From the NCBI GenBank assembly GCA_035628135.1, contig DASPKM010000006.1, positions 248,001 through 312,000 of the forward strand: a DNA stretch of 64,000 bases, written 5' to 3'. A program made the translations under genes and the position numbers. A model generated the notes under the pieces. It was not told where the DNA came from and did not search any database. It saw nothing but the letters and a program-made list of their open reading frames with translations. This DNA comes from DASPKM01 sp035628135. Its GTDB lineage: Bacteria; Bacteroidota; Bacteroidia; Chitinophagales; Chitinophagaceae. Positions 21,141 to 29,645 of the stretch are shown in pieces; the stretch's first letter is position 1; every line of letters begins with the position of its first letter.

Positions 21141-21761
21141 TTGAAGACGTACAGTTTTTATATCATCAGCATCGCATGCATGACGGGTTGCCTCGATCCC
21201 ATACAGGAAGAAAAAAAGCAGGCAGTAACTGTGAAAGACTCGGTTATTTCATGTCCCACACCCGTTGCATCGTTCGCCGACGATAGCACGGTTGTGGACA
21301 GTGTTGCCAGGGAAACGCTCAATGACATCAATACCCGCGATGTGCAACCCGAAGCTGTGGTAGCTTTTGCCCAAAGGCTAAAGGGCGTGCCTTACAAATA
21401 TGCGTCTGCCGATCCATCAAAGGGTTTCGATTGCTCGGGATTTATCACTTACGTTTTCAAACGCTTCGATATAGAAGTGCCGCGCTCATCAGTTGACTTT
21501 ACCAATAAAGGAAGGGAAGTATCTACAAACAGTGCCCAGCCCGGCGACTTGATTTTGTTTACAGGGACCGATAGCACCATCCCGATCGTAGGCCATATGG
21601 GAATTGTTACCGACAACGATGGCGGAAACCTGTCATTCATTCATTCTACCTCCGGCAAGGCTTACGGTGTTACTGTTACTCCATTGGAGGGGTATTATAA
21701 AACGCGTTTCGTCAAGATTATCAGGATATTTCCTGACAAGGCGTTTCCTGCGGCGCCATAG
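21141..21761 (+). CDS. NlpC/P60 family lipoprotein (C40 peptidase)
   Basis: 206 residues with a TTG start. The lipobox CMTGC puts the lipid on C17. The NlpC/P60 triad is C98 (FDCSGF), H152 (VGHMGIV) and H168 (FIHSTSG), so it should be an active cell-wall endopeptidase cutting peptide stems of peptidoglycan. It is anchored to a membrane of the envelope by the lipid. Confidence 0.9.
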   Translation: MKTYSFYIISIACMTGCLDPIQEEKKQAVTVKDSVISCPTPVASFADDSTVVDSVARETLNDINTRDVQPEAVVAFAQRLKGVPYKYASADPSKGFDCSGFITYVFKRFDIEVPRSSVDFTNKGREVSTNSAQPGDLILFTGTDSTIPIVGHMGIVTDNDGGNLSFIHSTSGKAYGVTVTPLEGYYKTRFVKIIRIFPDKAFPAAP

Positions 21762-21806
21762 TCATTTTGACACTTTGCGGTGAAAAAATTTCATTTTAAA
21801 GAGTAC

Positions 21807-21822
21807 TGGCACAAGGCTTGAA
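21807..21822 (+). promoter_or_regulatory. sigma-54-like promoter of hsp20
   Basis: TGGCAC, 5 bp, TTGAA matches the -24/-12 consensus TGGCAC-N5-TTGCA except for one base of the -12 element. It lies 57 bp before the hsp20 ATG. I see no enhancer site. Confidence 0.45.
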
Positions 21823-21878
21823 AATCCTTGGTTGATTTAAATATTTTCTTTTTTAAACCTTTAAAAAAGGAGGTAGTT

Positions 21879-22331
21879 ATGTCAATTATCAAAAGAAATG
21901 GCGATCTGTTCCCGGCAATGCCGAGCTTTTTCAATGATTTCCTTACAAGGGATTTTTTCAACTGGGGATTGTCTAACAATTCTTCCACAAACACTACTAT
22001 TCCGGCGGTGAACATTAAAGAAACCAAGGATAGCTTTGTGGTAGAAATGGCGGCCCCAGGTATGACAAAGAAAGACTTTAAGGTTGAGTTGGACGGTAAC
22101 CTGCTTACCATCAGCTCTGAAAGAACCATGGAGCAACAGGACAACGAGAACGAAAAATACAGCCGCAGGGAATTCAGCTATCAGTCCTTCCAGCGCACCT
22201 TTAACCTGCCGAAGGATGTGGTGGATGCTGAGAACATCCAGGCCAAATACACTGATGGTGTGCTGCAATTGGTAATTCCCAAGCGTGAAGAGGCAAAGCA
22301 AAAGCCGCCAAGAATGATCAACATCGGTTAA
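21879..22331 (+). CDS. Hsp20 / alpha-crystallin small heat shock protein
   Basis: 150 residues from MSIIKRNGDLFPAMPSFF. The start is fixed by AAGGAGG 6 bp upstream; the earlier ATG at 21828 is rejected. The alpha-crystallin domain runs from about residue 40 to 140 (VNIKETKDSFVVEMAAPGM, then SYQSFQRTFNLP and a GVLQLVIPK strand). It is a cytosolic ATP-independent holdase. A sigma-54-like promoter lies upstream and a hairpin terminator follows. Confidence 0.95.
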   Translation: MSIIKRNGDLFPAMPSFFNDFLTRDFFNWGLSNNSSTNTTIPAVNIKETKDSFVVEMAAPGMTKKDFKVELDGNLLTISSERTMEQQDNENEKYSRREFSYQSFQRTFNLPKDVVDAENIQAKYTDGVLQLVIPKREEAKQKPPRMINIG

Positions 22332-22352
22332 CAAAATTCCAGGAAGCATAAA

Positions 22353-22385
22353 AAAACACGGATTGGAAATTCCAGTCCGTGTTTT
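22353..22385. terminator. bidirectional terminator after hsp20
   Basis: A 10-bp stem (AAAACACGGA with TCCGTGTTTT) around a 13-nt loop. The flanking A and T runs let it work for hsp20 and for the convergent repeat-protein gene. Confidence 0.75.
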
Positions 22386-22436
22386 CATTATCCCTCTGAT
22401 GCTTACCAGCTCGTTAATGCAAATTGATAATAATGG

Positions 22437-23102
22437 CTATTGATTGTTCAACCTCAGGGAATCGCTTTTGATCTTCGTGCTATCGCCTTTCTTCTTGATC
22501 TTCATATCGCCTTCTTTTATCTTAGTCTTGTCTTCTTTATATTTTGCCTTACCCTGCTCGTCCTTTACTTTCATCTTGTCTTTGTCCATTTTTGCCTTGG
22601 TGTTGCCGTCTTTCAGCTTGCCTTCGTCACCGTCTAGTTTTATCTTGCGGCCGCCTTCCTTTATTTTTATTTCGTCCCCGTCTATTTTCAGCTTGCGGTT
22701 GCCGTCTTTTATCTTCAGTTCATCACCGTCGATCTTTACCTTGCTCTCGTCGAACTTCCATTTGCCGTCATCGCCTTGCAACAGCAATCCGTTGATCACA
22801 AAACGTCCGCGACCGTATACTGTATCACCGGTGGTGGTGTTGATATAAAACTCAACAGGCCTACCGGTAGTGCGGTTCATCACGGTTTTCCTTTCGGTAT
22901 CGAACCAGTAATCCAAAGTATCGCCGGAATTAAGGTCGATGTATGTGTACGCCACATCGCCTGTGCGTGCTGGATTCTTATCCCACGAGCGAAGGGTTGA
23001 ATCTTTCTTTCGAGTGGTATCTGTTTGCGCGGATACGGAAACCGAGCACAGCAATGATGCAAGTACTAATACTCCTGCGAGATAAGTTTGCGGTTTTTTC
23101 AT
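22437..23102 (-). CDS. secreted protein with six 16-residue tandem repeats
   Basis: 221 residues with a signal peptide ending near VSAQ. Residues 27-120 form a short globular part with Thr/Gly turns (YTYIDLNSGDTLDYWFD). Residues 121-216 are exactly six 16-residue repeats of the type KIKIDGDEIKIKEGGR, in which Lys and hydrophobic residues alternate and GD turns recur. This suggests repeated beta-hairpins or a small beta-solenoid with a very basic face. The repeats diverge toward the C-terminus. No family is recognised. Confidence 0.75.
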   Translation of the reverse strand: MKKPQTYLAGVLVLASLLCSVSVSAQTDTTRKKDSTLRSWDKNPARTGDVAYTYIDLNSGDTLDYWFDTERKTVMNRTTGRPVEFYINTTTGDTVYGRGRFVINGLLLQGDDGKWKFDESKVKIDGDELKIKDGNRKLKIDGDEIKIKEGGRKIKLDGDEGKLKDGNTKAKMDKDKMKVKDEQGKAKYKEDKTKIKEGDMKIKKKGDSTKIKSDSLRLNNQ

Positions 23103-23234
23103 AACGTGTATCTTTTTTTAGTTCACTATTTCTATTCAACTATCAAGCCATTTTATATTATTGCATATGGGAAATAATTCCACAAGATGATTGCAGGGGC
23201 ATTCATTTTGCCGCTTATAACTCAAATTGTCATT

Positions 23235-24146
23235 ATGAAAAAATCTTTCACCACCTGGATATTCGGTCTTATAACCGGGCTTTGTATAACGGCTGCGCTC
23301 GCTTTTCAAAACAGTAACCTTCAAAATAATAGCAACCGTACAGAGAACAAACATCAGTGGTTCGTTCCCGATCTGCCGACTGAAATATCGTTTGCGGGCG
23401 AACGCGTTCCGTTGGAACAATGGGACGTAAAAGAACGGCTCGACAGGCAGGTATTATTTAATTACTACCAACCCTCCAACGTATTGTACATGCTTAAGAT
23501 GGCCAATCGCTATTTTCCCATCATTGAACAAAGGCTGAAGGCCAACAATGTACCTGATGATTTCAAATACCTATGCGTGGCGGAAAGCAACCTCGTGGCG
23601 GAAGCCATCTCCCGGTCGGGCGCTGTAAGCTACTGGCAATTCCTTTCGGTTACTGCTCCGGGTTATAACCTGGAGGTGAACAAAGAAATCGACCAGCGTT
23701 ATGATATCCTCAAAGCAACTGATGCGGCATGCAAGTATTTAAAGACCGCTTACCAGAAGTTCGGATCGTGGACGGCGGCCGCGGCTTCTTACAATTGCGG
23801 GCAGGGGGGATACAATTCGCAGGCAACGTTCCAGCGAACAAAAAATTACTACGACCTAATGCTTCCGGAAGAAACCAACCGTTACCTGTTTCGCATACTC
23901 GCGTTTAAATACCTGATGGAAAATGCCGCGCAGTTCGGATTTGTATTGGAGAATGATGAAGCCTATCCTCCCTTGCAAACGCGCAGCGTTACGGTAAATC
24001 AGTCCATACCAGACCTTGCTGCATTTGCTATCGATCATGGCACGAATTATAAAAACCTGCGCCTGCTGAACCGATGGTTGCGCGGGCGATCGCTTACGGT
24101 GCGACCGGGAAAAACATACGTAATACTATTGCACGAAGTGAAATGA
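23235..24146 (+). CDS. lytic transglycosylase (SLT domain)
   Basis: 303 residues from MKKSFTTWIFG, which gives a proper signal anchor; the upstream ATG at 23187 is rejected. The SLT core spans about residues 95-215 with catalytic E117 in VAESNL, the SYWQF block, and AAASYNCGQGGYNSQ. It cleaves the MurNAc-GlcNAc bond of peptidoglycan to leave anhydro ends. The C-terminal 70 residues could hold a degenerate LysM-like unit. It is periplasmic or membrane-anchored. Confidence 0.9.
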   Translation: MKKSFTTWIFGLITGLCITAALAFQNSNLQNNSNRTENKHQWFVPDLPTEISFAGERVPLEQWDVKERLDRQVLFNYYQPSNVLYMLKMANRYFPIIEQRLKANNVPDDFKYLCVAESNLVAEAISRSGAVSYWQFLSVTAPGYNLEVNKEIDQRYDILKATDAACKYLKTAYQKFGSWTAAAASYNCGQGGYNSQATFQRTKNYYDLMLPEETNRYLFRILAFKYLMENAAQFGFVLENDEAYPPLQTRSVTVNQSIPDLAAFAIDHGTNYKNLRLLNRWLRGRSLTVRPGKTYVILLHEVK

Positions 24147-24150
24147 TAAA

Positions 24151-24196
24151 GATTAGCTGATCCCCGGATTTTTCAACCATCAGAAATCAGCTAATC
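24151..24196. terminator. hairpin between convergent genes
   Basis: A perfect 11-bp inverted repeat (GATTAGCTGAT with ATCAGCTAATC) around a 24-nt loop, between the stops of the transglycosylase and the DUF892 gene. The T-run is poor, so termination is likely but not certain. Confidence 0.5.
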
Positions 24197-24205
24197 ATTT
24201 GTTGG

Positions 24206-25021
24206 TTATTTGGAGCGTGAGCGAGTGCTCTTTTGTTTGCTGCCTCCCCTGTTTGATTTATTGGTGCGGGTGCCGCTGCGGCCTTTGGTTGATGAGCCGT
24301 TCGATGAGCTTTTAGATGAGCTGCGCGAAGCGCTTTTCGATGCAGATTTAGACGCGCTTTTGTTTGAACGGGCCGATCCGTTGCTGCGTGAGCTGGACCT
24401 CGAACCGTTGCTTCCGTTCGACTTGCTGCGTGATGAACTGCGCGATCCGCCATTTCCACCTTCAGCGGTTGCTGTTTCTGCTTCCTGGTTCAGCTTACCT
24501 ACTGCCAGGTCTGTCAACAGATCGTCCGCTTCGTATTCTTCGTTCAGTGTTTCTTCCAGCAGCTCTGCTACTTCGCCCAGGTTCAGTTCCCTTGCATAAG
24601 CGCGGGCGGTACCGTATCCGCAAATTTCGTAGTGCTCTATTTTCTGAGCGCTTGCGATGATGGCCGCGTCCAGCACTTCGGGACTCATGTTTTCTCCCAT
24701 TACTTTTTCGCCTTCTTTGATCAGTCCTTCCATGCCTTTGCAGTGGTGACCGCCGCCGAATAAGCCACTCAAAAATCCTTTCCTTTCGTTACCGCTGGAT
24801 TGTTCTCCTCCCTCTTCGTTCTCTAATAATTGCTTCACTTCGTCCAGGCGTTTCAATTGCATTTCTGTAACCTTCAGATGGTCCTGCAATGATTTTTTCA
24901 AGGTCTTGTTGTTTGCCTTTTCGATCATTGCCGGCAAAGCTTCTATGATTTGCTCCTCTGCCGAAGTCAGGTCCTGTACTTCATGCATCAGCAAATGCCT
25001 GAGATTTATCATCTTTTCCAT
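24206..25021 (-). CDS. DUF892 (YciE-like ferritin fold) protein with basic Ser/Arg/Lys tail
   Basis: 271 residues starting at MEKMINLRHLLMHEVQD; an in-frame start at 25141 would add an implausible extension. Residues 1-185 are a DUF892 four-helix bundle with paired Glu/His positions (AEEQIIEALP, then QKIEHYEICGYG with E129, H130, E132, then EEYEADDLL), fitting a ferritin-like metal site. Residues 188-271 are a low-complexity tail of Ser, Lys, Arg, Asn and Gly like those of DNA-binding histone-like proteins. E. coli YciE is a stress protein of unknown reaction. It is divergent from the BON lipoprotein gene. Confidence 0.85.
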   Translation of the reverse strand: MEKMINLRHLLMHEVQDLTSAEEQIIEALPAMIEKANNKTLKKSLQDHLKVTEMQLKRLDEVKQLLENEEGGEQSSGNERKGFLSGLFGGGHHCKGMEGLIKEGEKVMGENMSPEVLDAAIIASAQKIEHYEICGYGTARAYARELNLGEVAELLEETLNEEYEADDLLTDLAVGKLNQEAETATAEGGNGGSRSSSRSKSNGSNGSRSSSRSNGSARSNKSASKSASKSASRSSSKSSSNGSSTKGRSGTRTNKSNRGGSKQKSTRSRSK

Positions 25022-25146
25022 AAAAAAATATTTGATGTACAAACTGGTATGAAAAAAATCGTGCCGTGCTCGCCTGAACACCTTCCGTCGTGTTATTCTG
25101 ATCGCGGATGGCATAATTAATGCTGGCTGGACTGTAAACACCGACT

Positions 25147-25632
25147 ATGAAATTGAAACATCTTACTATCCGTAGCCTGGCATTTGCACTTGCGCTGGGC
25201 AGCCTGGTTGCCTGTAATGACAAAACCAGCGACGCCGATATTCAAACCGAGGTCAATAAAAAGCTGGCCGACGAAGCGGGCTCTGGCCTTACTGCTTCGG
25301 TGAGCAACGGCGTGGTTACGCTATCCGGTAACTGCAAGAATGATGAATGCCGGAGATCGTGCGCGGCAGAGATAAAAGACGTCAAGGGCGTAAAAAGCGT
25401 GGTCAATAACATAAACGTGGCAGTGGCTGCGCCCGTGGAAATTGCAACCGACACCGCGCTGCAGCAAGGAGTGAACGCTGCCGTGCAGGCATATAAAGAC
25501 GTGAAAGCAGAGGTAAATGACGGCGTGATAACCCTGCGCGGAGAAATTGAAAGGGATAAGTTGCAGGACCTGATGATGGCACTGAATGCCCTAAAACCGA
25601 AGAAAATAGAAAATCAGTTGGCAGTTAAATAA
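25147..25632 (+). CDS. BON domain lipoprotein
   Basis: 161 residues. The lipobox in ALALGSLVAC makes C22 the lipid site. Two BON domains follow (near residues 30-95, ending VKSVVNNINV, and 100-160, with VNDGVITLRGEIERDK). BON proteins such as OsmY bind or stabilise phospholipid surfaces and are stress-induced. It lies 7 bp upstream of a BON-LysM gene and probably shares its mRNA. Confidence 0.88.
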   Translation: MKLKHLTIRSLAFALALGSLVACNDKTSDADIQTEVNKKLADEAGSGLTASVSNGVVTLSGNCKNDECRRSCAAEIKDVKGVKSVVNNINVAVAAPVEIATDTALQQGVNAAVQAYKDVKAEVNDGVITLRGEIERDKLQDLMMALNALKPKKIENQLAVK

Positions 25633-25639
25633 CAAACCT

Positions 25640-26011
25640 ATGCTACAGCAAAAATACCAGGAGCTCATTAATGCGGCCCGCACCCATGGCATTTCAAACC
25701 TGCAGGTAAGAGAGCAGGGAAATGTATTATACATCGACGGCCAGGCGCCCACCGAGGAAGCAAAAAGGCAATTATGGAATATTTATAACAGAATTGATCC
25801 TGATTACCGAAGCGGTGACCTGGTGATGAACCTGTCTGCACCCGAGGAAACCGAAGAATATGTTGTGGTGTCAGGCGATTCGCTAAGCAAGATTGGTCAG
25901 CGACATGGCGTGAGTTGGAGAGAGATTTATGAAGCCAATCGCGACCAGATAAAGGATCCCGACCTGATACAGCCAGGCTGGCGGCTTAAAATTCCACGTA
26001 AATCAAGCTAA
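25640..26011 (+). CDS. Kbp-like BON-LysM protein
   Basis: 123 residues. A BON-like region (residues 15-68, LQVREQGNVLYIDGQAPTE) is followed by a LysM domain (residues 72-119: YVVVSGDSLSKIGQRHG through IQPGWRLKIP). This is the domain order of E. coli Kbp/YgaU, a cytosolic potassium-binding protein. No signal peptide is present, consistent with a cytosolic role rather than peptidoglycan binding. The potassium role here is inferred from architecture only. Confidence 0.82.
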   Translation: MLQQKYQELINAARTHGISNLQVREQGNVLYIDGQAPTEEAKRQLWNIYNRIDPDYRSGDLVMNLSAPEETEEYVVVSGDSLSKIGQRHGVSWREIYEANRDQIKDPDLIQPGWRLKIPRKSS

Positions 26012-26031
26012 TTACTTTTTATACAATCGAC

Positions 26032-26754
26032 ATGGAACAACAACAAGAAGTATTATTAAAAAATTATAGCGATATGGAGAAGGGCGCCTACCTTGGCGCC
26101 ATTGCCTCCATAGCAACCGCAGATCACACGGCAAGCGCGGAGGAAATCGAATACCTGATGGCTTTGGCAGATTCGGCAGGACTATCTGATCAACAAAAAC
26201 AGGTGGTGGAAAGAGCCGCCACCGAATTAACAGGCGATGAATTGAAGCGTTGCCTCGATATTTTAAAGAACAGTGAATTACGGTTTTCCTTAATGGCCGA
26301 CCTCATCAGCTTTGCAAAAGCTGATCAGAATTATTCCGACACTGAAAAAGCCAATATAGAAAAAATGGCTGAATACCTCGGTATTAACCGGGAGCAATTT
26401 TCGCTGTTGAATGAATTCACCAATCAAACGGTCGATAAACAATTGGATCCTGAGACCATGCAACAGCAAGGTTTTCTTTCTTCGCTGGGACTGGATGGAT
26501 TGAACCAGAAGCTTGGCAAGGCGGGTATTAACATGGGCAGTCTTACCAAGGGTTTATTGGGTATTGCTGGTCCGATGATACTTGCAAGCCTTATGAACCG
26601 TGGAATGCGCGGCCGCAGGGGATTCGGTGGATTCGGCGGAGGTTTCAGCCCATTTGGCGGTGGCGGCATGGGTGGATTCGGCTCATTGATCAACATGCTC
26701 AATGGCGGCCGTGGAATATCAGGACCGGGCGGATTATTAGGCCGCATCCTGTAA
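26032..26754 (+). CDS. TerB-like protein with Gly-rich C-terminus
   Basis: 240 residues. Residues 10-135 are helical and resemble TerB/tellurite-resistance domains (AIASIATADHTASAEEIEYLMALA, then a second half AKADQNYSDTEKANIEKMAEYLG). Residues 165-240 contain a hydrophobic stretch (GLLGIAGPMILASLMN) and a GFGGFGGG-type tail that may attach to membrane. It is third in line after the BON and BON-LysM genes. Function unknown beyond the family link to membrane stress. Confidence 0.7.
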   Translation: MEQQQEVLLKNYSDMEKGAYLGAIASIATADHTASAEEIEYLMALADSAGLSDQQKQVVERAATELTGDELKRCLDILKNSELRFSLMADLISFAKADQNYSDTEKANIEKMAEYLGINREQFSLLNEFTNQTVDKQLDPETMQQQGFLSSLGLDGLNQKLGKAGINMGSLTKGLLGIAGPMILASLMNRGMRGRRGFGGFGGGFSPFGGGGMGGFGSLINMLNGGRGISGPGGLLGRIL

Positions 26755-26778
26755 GTTCATCGCATACATCGCAAGAAA

Positions 26779-29196
26779 CTACTCGAATATTTTTTCGATG
26801 CGGGTCAGCTTTCCGTCCATATTAATCCCTTCTATTACCACCCTCAGCTTGCGGGTGATGTCGTTGTTATAGAAGGTGATTAGGATGCGCCTGTTTTGCT
26901 TATGGGTCATTACAAAGGGATTCCAGTACAAAGTACTACGGTAGTCTTCCTGGTCATTGGCCGAAGGTTCGTATTTAGAATAGTCGGGCGAATAAAATTC
27001 TTTTACGGGAGAATACCCTACCACGTTGACAGCGTCCAATCCTTTTACGCCTGCCATGGCATTGCTTCCTTTTTTGGTATACACCGCGATCGCGCCGTTG
27101 GTGCTTCCTCCAAAACCACCGAAGAAGGGTGGATTGAATACTTTGATCATGGCAACGTCGGACATAGGGATTGAAACAAGTGCATTAGCGTCCATCTGCA
27201 TTTCGTCCAGGAATAAACTGGGCGGCCCTCCCCTCCACATGAGCTCAGGCGCTACGCCGCCGCTGCTGGGCCCGATGCGCAGGCCCGCGACCCTGCCCTG
27301 CAAATAAGTAAACACGCTTTGAGATGATGCCGCAAATGGATCGTCTTCTGTTATGAACACGGTGCCATCGCCGCTGAAAAGTCCCGACGTATACTGATCA
27401 TTCATTTTTTGCTGCTTGGTCTTTTGCTGAGCTTTTACTTCTACCGTAGCAAGGGTTTTTGCGCGGCGCCGCATTTCTTCTTCCTGTGTCAGCCTCCTGG
27501 TGGATACATTGGTATTTCTTGCTACAACGGATTCATCGGCCTTTGCGGGTAAAATAAATCTTTCATTTACCGGGCTAACACGCAACGGCTGGTTGTACAG
27601 GTTATTTCTAAACTCGAACACCCCACGGGTAGTGAGCACTTTATCTTTATCGTTGTTGAACTGGTAGTAAATGCGCGCCGTGTCAAAAAAAAGCACGTCG
27701 GTAATCGCAAACGTGCCATCGCGTTTTACCGGAATGTTCAGAAAATACCTGCCGCCATTTTTTGTTTCCAGCATGCCGGTAAGATCTTTCTGCGCAAGCT
27801 CGCTGCTATTGATGCCTGATACTTTTCCCTGGACAGCCAAATAATTCTCTGCCTCATGCTTCAGCGTAGGAAAACGTCCTGCAAGAATATCATCCCATTT
27901 ATATCTCCTCCATCCATTGGTCATCATCACCAGGTCGAGATGTGCCATGGCAGAATCGACACCCGAAAAATAATAGCCCGGCTCGTGAACATATCCTTTA
28001 ATATCGCTGGTAAGCAGAATATGCGAAAAAATATCGTCTTCGCCTTTAATTGGGGGATTAAGCCCTGCATCGGTAACAGATACTGAAAGGTTGCAGGCAA
28101 TAGTGTCCGGCACATCTATCTGGATCACATTTTTTGCACGCTTCGACAGGTTTTTAGTGGCTGCGTTCAGGTCTGTAATAAAATAATAATCGTCCTGGTT
28201 CACAAAAACGATGCGCTCGGCAATTGGTTTGGAATCTTCAGTAAAGAGCGTGATCTGCACAATGCCCGCGGGAATGCCTTCGAGCGGGATGGAGCCGCTG
28301 GCATTCGTCTTATTTACAAGGTTAGCCCTTGCCCTGTACAAAAGCTGCTGGTGTAACTGAGCTACTACATATACGCCGGTAAATTTCGAATCCGGCGTTC
28401 GGTCGATGGAGAAGTCAATTTTATTTCCCAGGTTCTCGACATTTATCACCACGCCTGAAGAAAGAAATGAAGGCAGGGATGTTTCCATTGCTTTGCCTGC
28501 GGCGTCCTTCCAGGTGGCTTTATAGGTTTCACCCTGCGTTGGTTGCAGCATAAAGTAGCCCATGCCGTTGTGGGTGCTTGCAAAGGAGGTGATCTTTTTT
28601 CCTGTTGTGGTTATGATATCGCCCTTTACCGCAATGGGGAATCCTTTTGCGTCCGTGGCCTTGAAAGCAATTTTGGATGAAAGTCCCGCTACCAGGTTGC
28701 CGCCTTCGGGAAAAAATTGAAGGAAGGCCGACGGTGTATTGCCGCTTGCCGGCGAAGTAGTTTTTGTTTTTAAGGCGATCGGAATGGGCTTTACAAATAT
28801 GAACGAGGTATCGAAATTGAGCATCCAGCGGGTATATGCACGCACATACACTACGGGTGATGTAAGGTTGGCCGGCAGGTCGAAGGCGGCCGCTGATCCT
28901 GACAATGCAACGGGCGCGGACTTGCGCTGCAACAGTTTGCCTTGTTCGTCGAGCAATTCGGCATAAATGGTTTTACTGAGCTGCGAGGGATAAGCTCCTG
29001 AAAACAAATATGCCTTGAACCAGATGGTTTCACCGGGATTGTAGAGGGCACGGTCGAAATGGAGATAAAGCTTTTCCTGCGGGTATTTGGTATCGAGCTC
29101 ATTCAATACCGAATCGAAGTGTTTTTGCGCATAACCAGGCAAACCTGAACATAATAGTGCCAATAACAGGAAAACTTGCGCGGGTCTTAGTTTCAT
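26779..29196 (-). CDS. large secreted protein with MG2-like domain and TonB-receptor plug
   Basis: 805 residues from MKLRPAQVFLLLALL, a signal peptide. The N-terminal third starts with LHFDRALYNPGETIWFKAYLF, the MG2-like signature seen in many Bacteroidota proteins, followed by beta-sandwich segments. Near the C-terminus a plug-like domain (SSQSVFTYLQGRVAGLRI, then GGFGGSTNGAIAVYTKKG) is recognisable, but there is no 22-strand barrel. It probably sits in the periplasm or outer membrane. It may handle a polymer or protein partner; no partner is nearby. Confidence 0.8.
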   Translation of the reverse strand: MKLRPAQVFLLLALLCSGLPGYAQKHFDSVLNELDTKYPQEKLYLHFDRALYNPGETIWFKAYLFSGAYPSQLSKTIYAELLDEQGKLLQRKSAPVALSGSAAAFDLPANLTSPVVYVRAYTRWMLNFDTSFIFVKPIPIALKTKTTSPASGNTPSAFLQFFPEGGNLVAGLSSKIAFKATDAKGFPIAVKGDIITTTGKKITSFASTHNGMGYFMLQPTQGETYKATWKDAAGKAMETSLPSFLSSGVVINVENLGNKIDFSIDRTPDSKFTGVYVVAQLHQQLLYRARANLVNKTNASGSIPLEGIPAGIVQITLFTEDSKPIAERIVFVNQDDYYFITDLNAATKNLSKRAKNVIQIDVPDTIACNLSVSVTDAGLNPPIKGEDDIFSHILLTSDIKGYVHEPGYYFSGVDSAMAHLDLVMMTNGWRRYKWDDILAGRFPTLKHEAENYLAVQGKVSGINSSELAQKDLTGMLETKNGGRYFLNIPVKRDGTFAITDVLFFDTARIYYQFNNDKDKVLTTRGVFEFRNNLYNQPLRVSPVNERFILPAKADESVVARNTNVSTRRLTQEEEMRRRAKTLATVEVKAQQKTKQQKMNDQYTSGLFSGDGTVFITEDDPFAASSQSVFTYLQGRVAGLRIGPSSGGVAPELMWRGGPPSLFLDEMQMDANALVSIPMSDVAMIKVFNPPFFGGFGGSTNGAIAVYTKKGSNAMAGVKGLDAVNVVGYSPVKEFYSPDYSKYEPSANDQEDYRSTLYWNPFVMTHKQNRRILITFYNNDITRKLRVVIEGINMDGKLTRIEKIFE

Positions 29197-29369
29197 AAGC
29201 TGGGTAAAGTTGAACAAATTACGGTTGGATTAAAGGATTTGTGTTTTGGATGTACGATTTTAATCAATGTAAACCTCAAATTGCCAATCGTAAATATTTT
29301 TATGATTCTTTTAATGAATAGCAGCATGCAACTTGCATGGTTTGCAAGCCGAATCTTCAAACCGGAACC

Positions 29370-29642
29370 ATGAATCTGCATATTACAAAAAACATACAGT
29401 TTACAAAGCTCGTTAAAGCGAATTATCATCTCAAGGAATTCAATTTCCGCAGGATAAACGGCTCGCTCGAGGAAACCTTTCATGTGGATGTGAACGATGA
29501 CAGGGGCAACAGGCTCATGTTCAGGATGACGCGTGACCAAAACGGTCACTGGCGCATTGTTCAGCAGCCTTTGCCGCAGTGGGTATATGAGGCGGAAAAC
29601 AAGCTGCATGAAGTGATCGAGGAAGAGCTGGCCATCAGTTAA
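29370..29642 (+). CDS. hypothetical protein
   Basis: 90 residues from MNLHITKNIQF. It has a plausible small alpha/beta composition (HLKEFNFRRINGSLEETFHVD, then GHWRIVQQPLPQWVYEAE). No signal peptide and no recognised family. It ends 3 bp before the convergent CvpA-CAP gene. Confidence 0.6.
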   Translation: MNLHITKNIQFTKLVKANYHLKEFNFRRINGSLEETFHVDVNDDRGNRLMFRMTRDQNGHWRIVQQPLPQWVYEAENKLHEVIEEELAIS

Positions 29643-29645
29643 GTA

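Noticed and set aside
24210..24599. 129-residue plus-strand ORF opposite the DUF892 gene
   Set aside because: It is the complement of the low-complexity tail and the helical bundle, giving a Leu/Asp-rich artefact.
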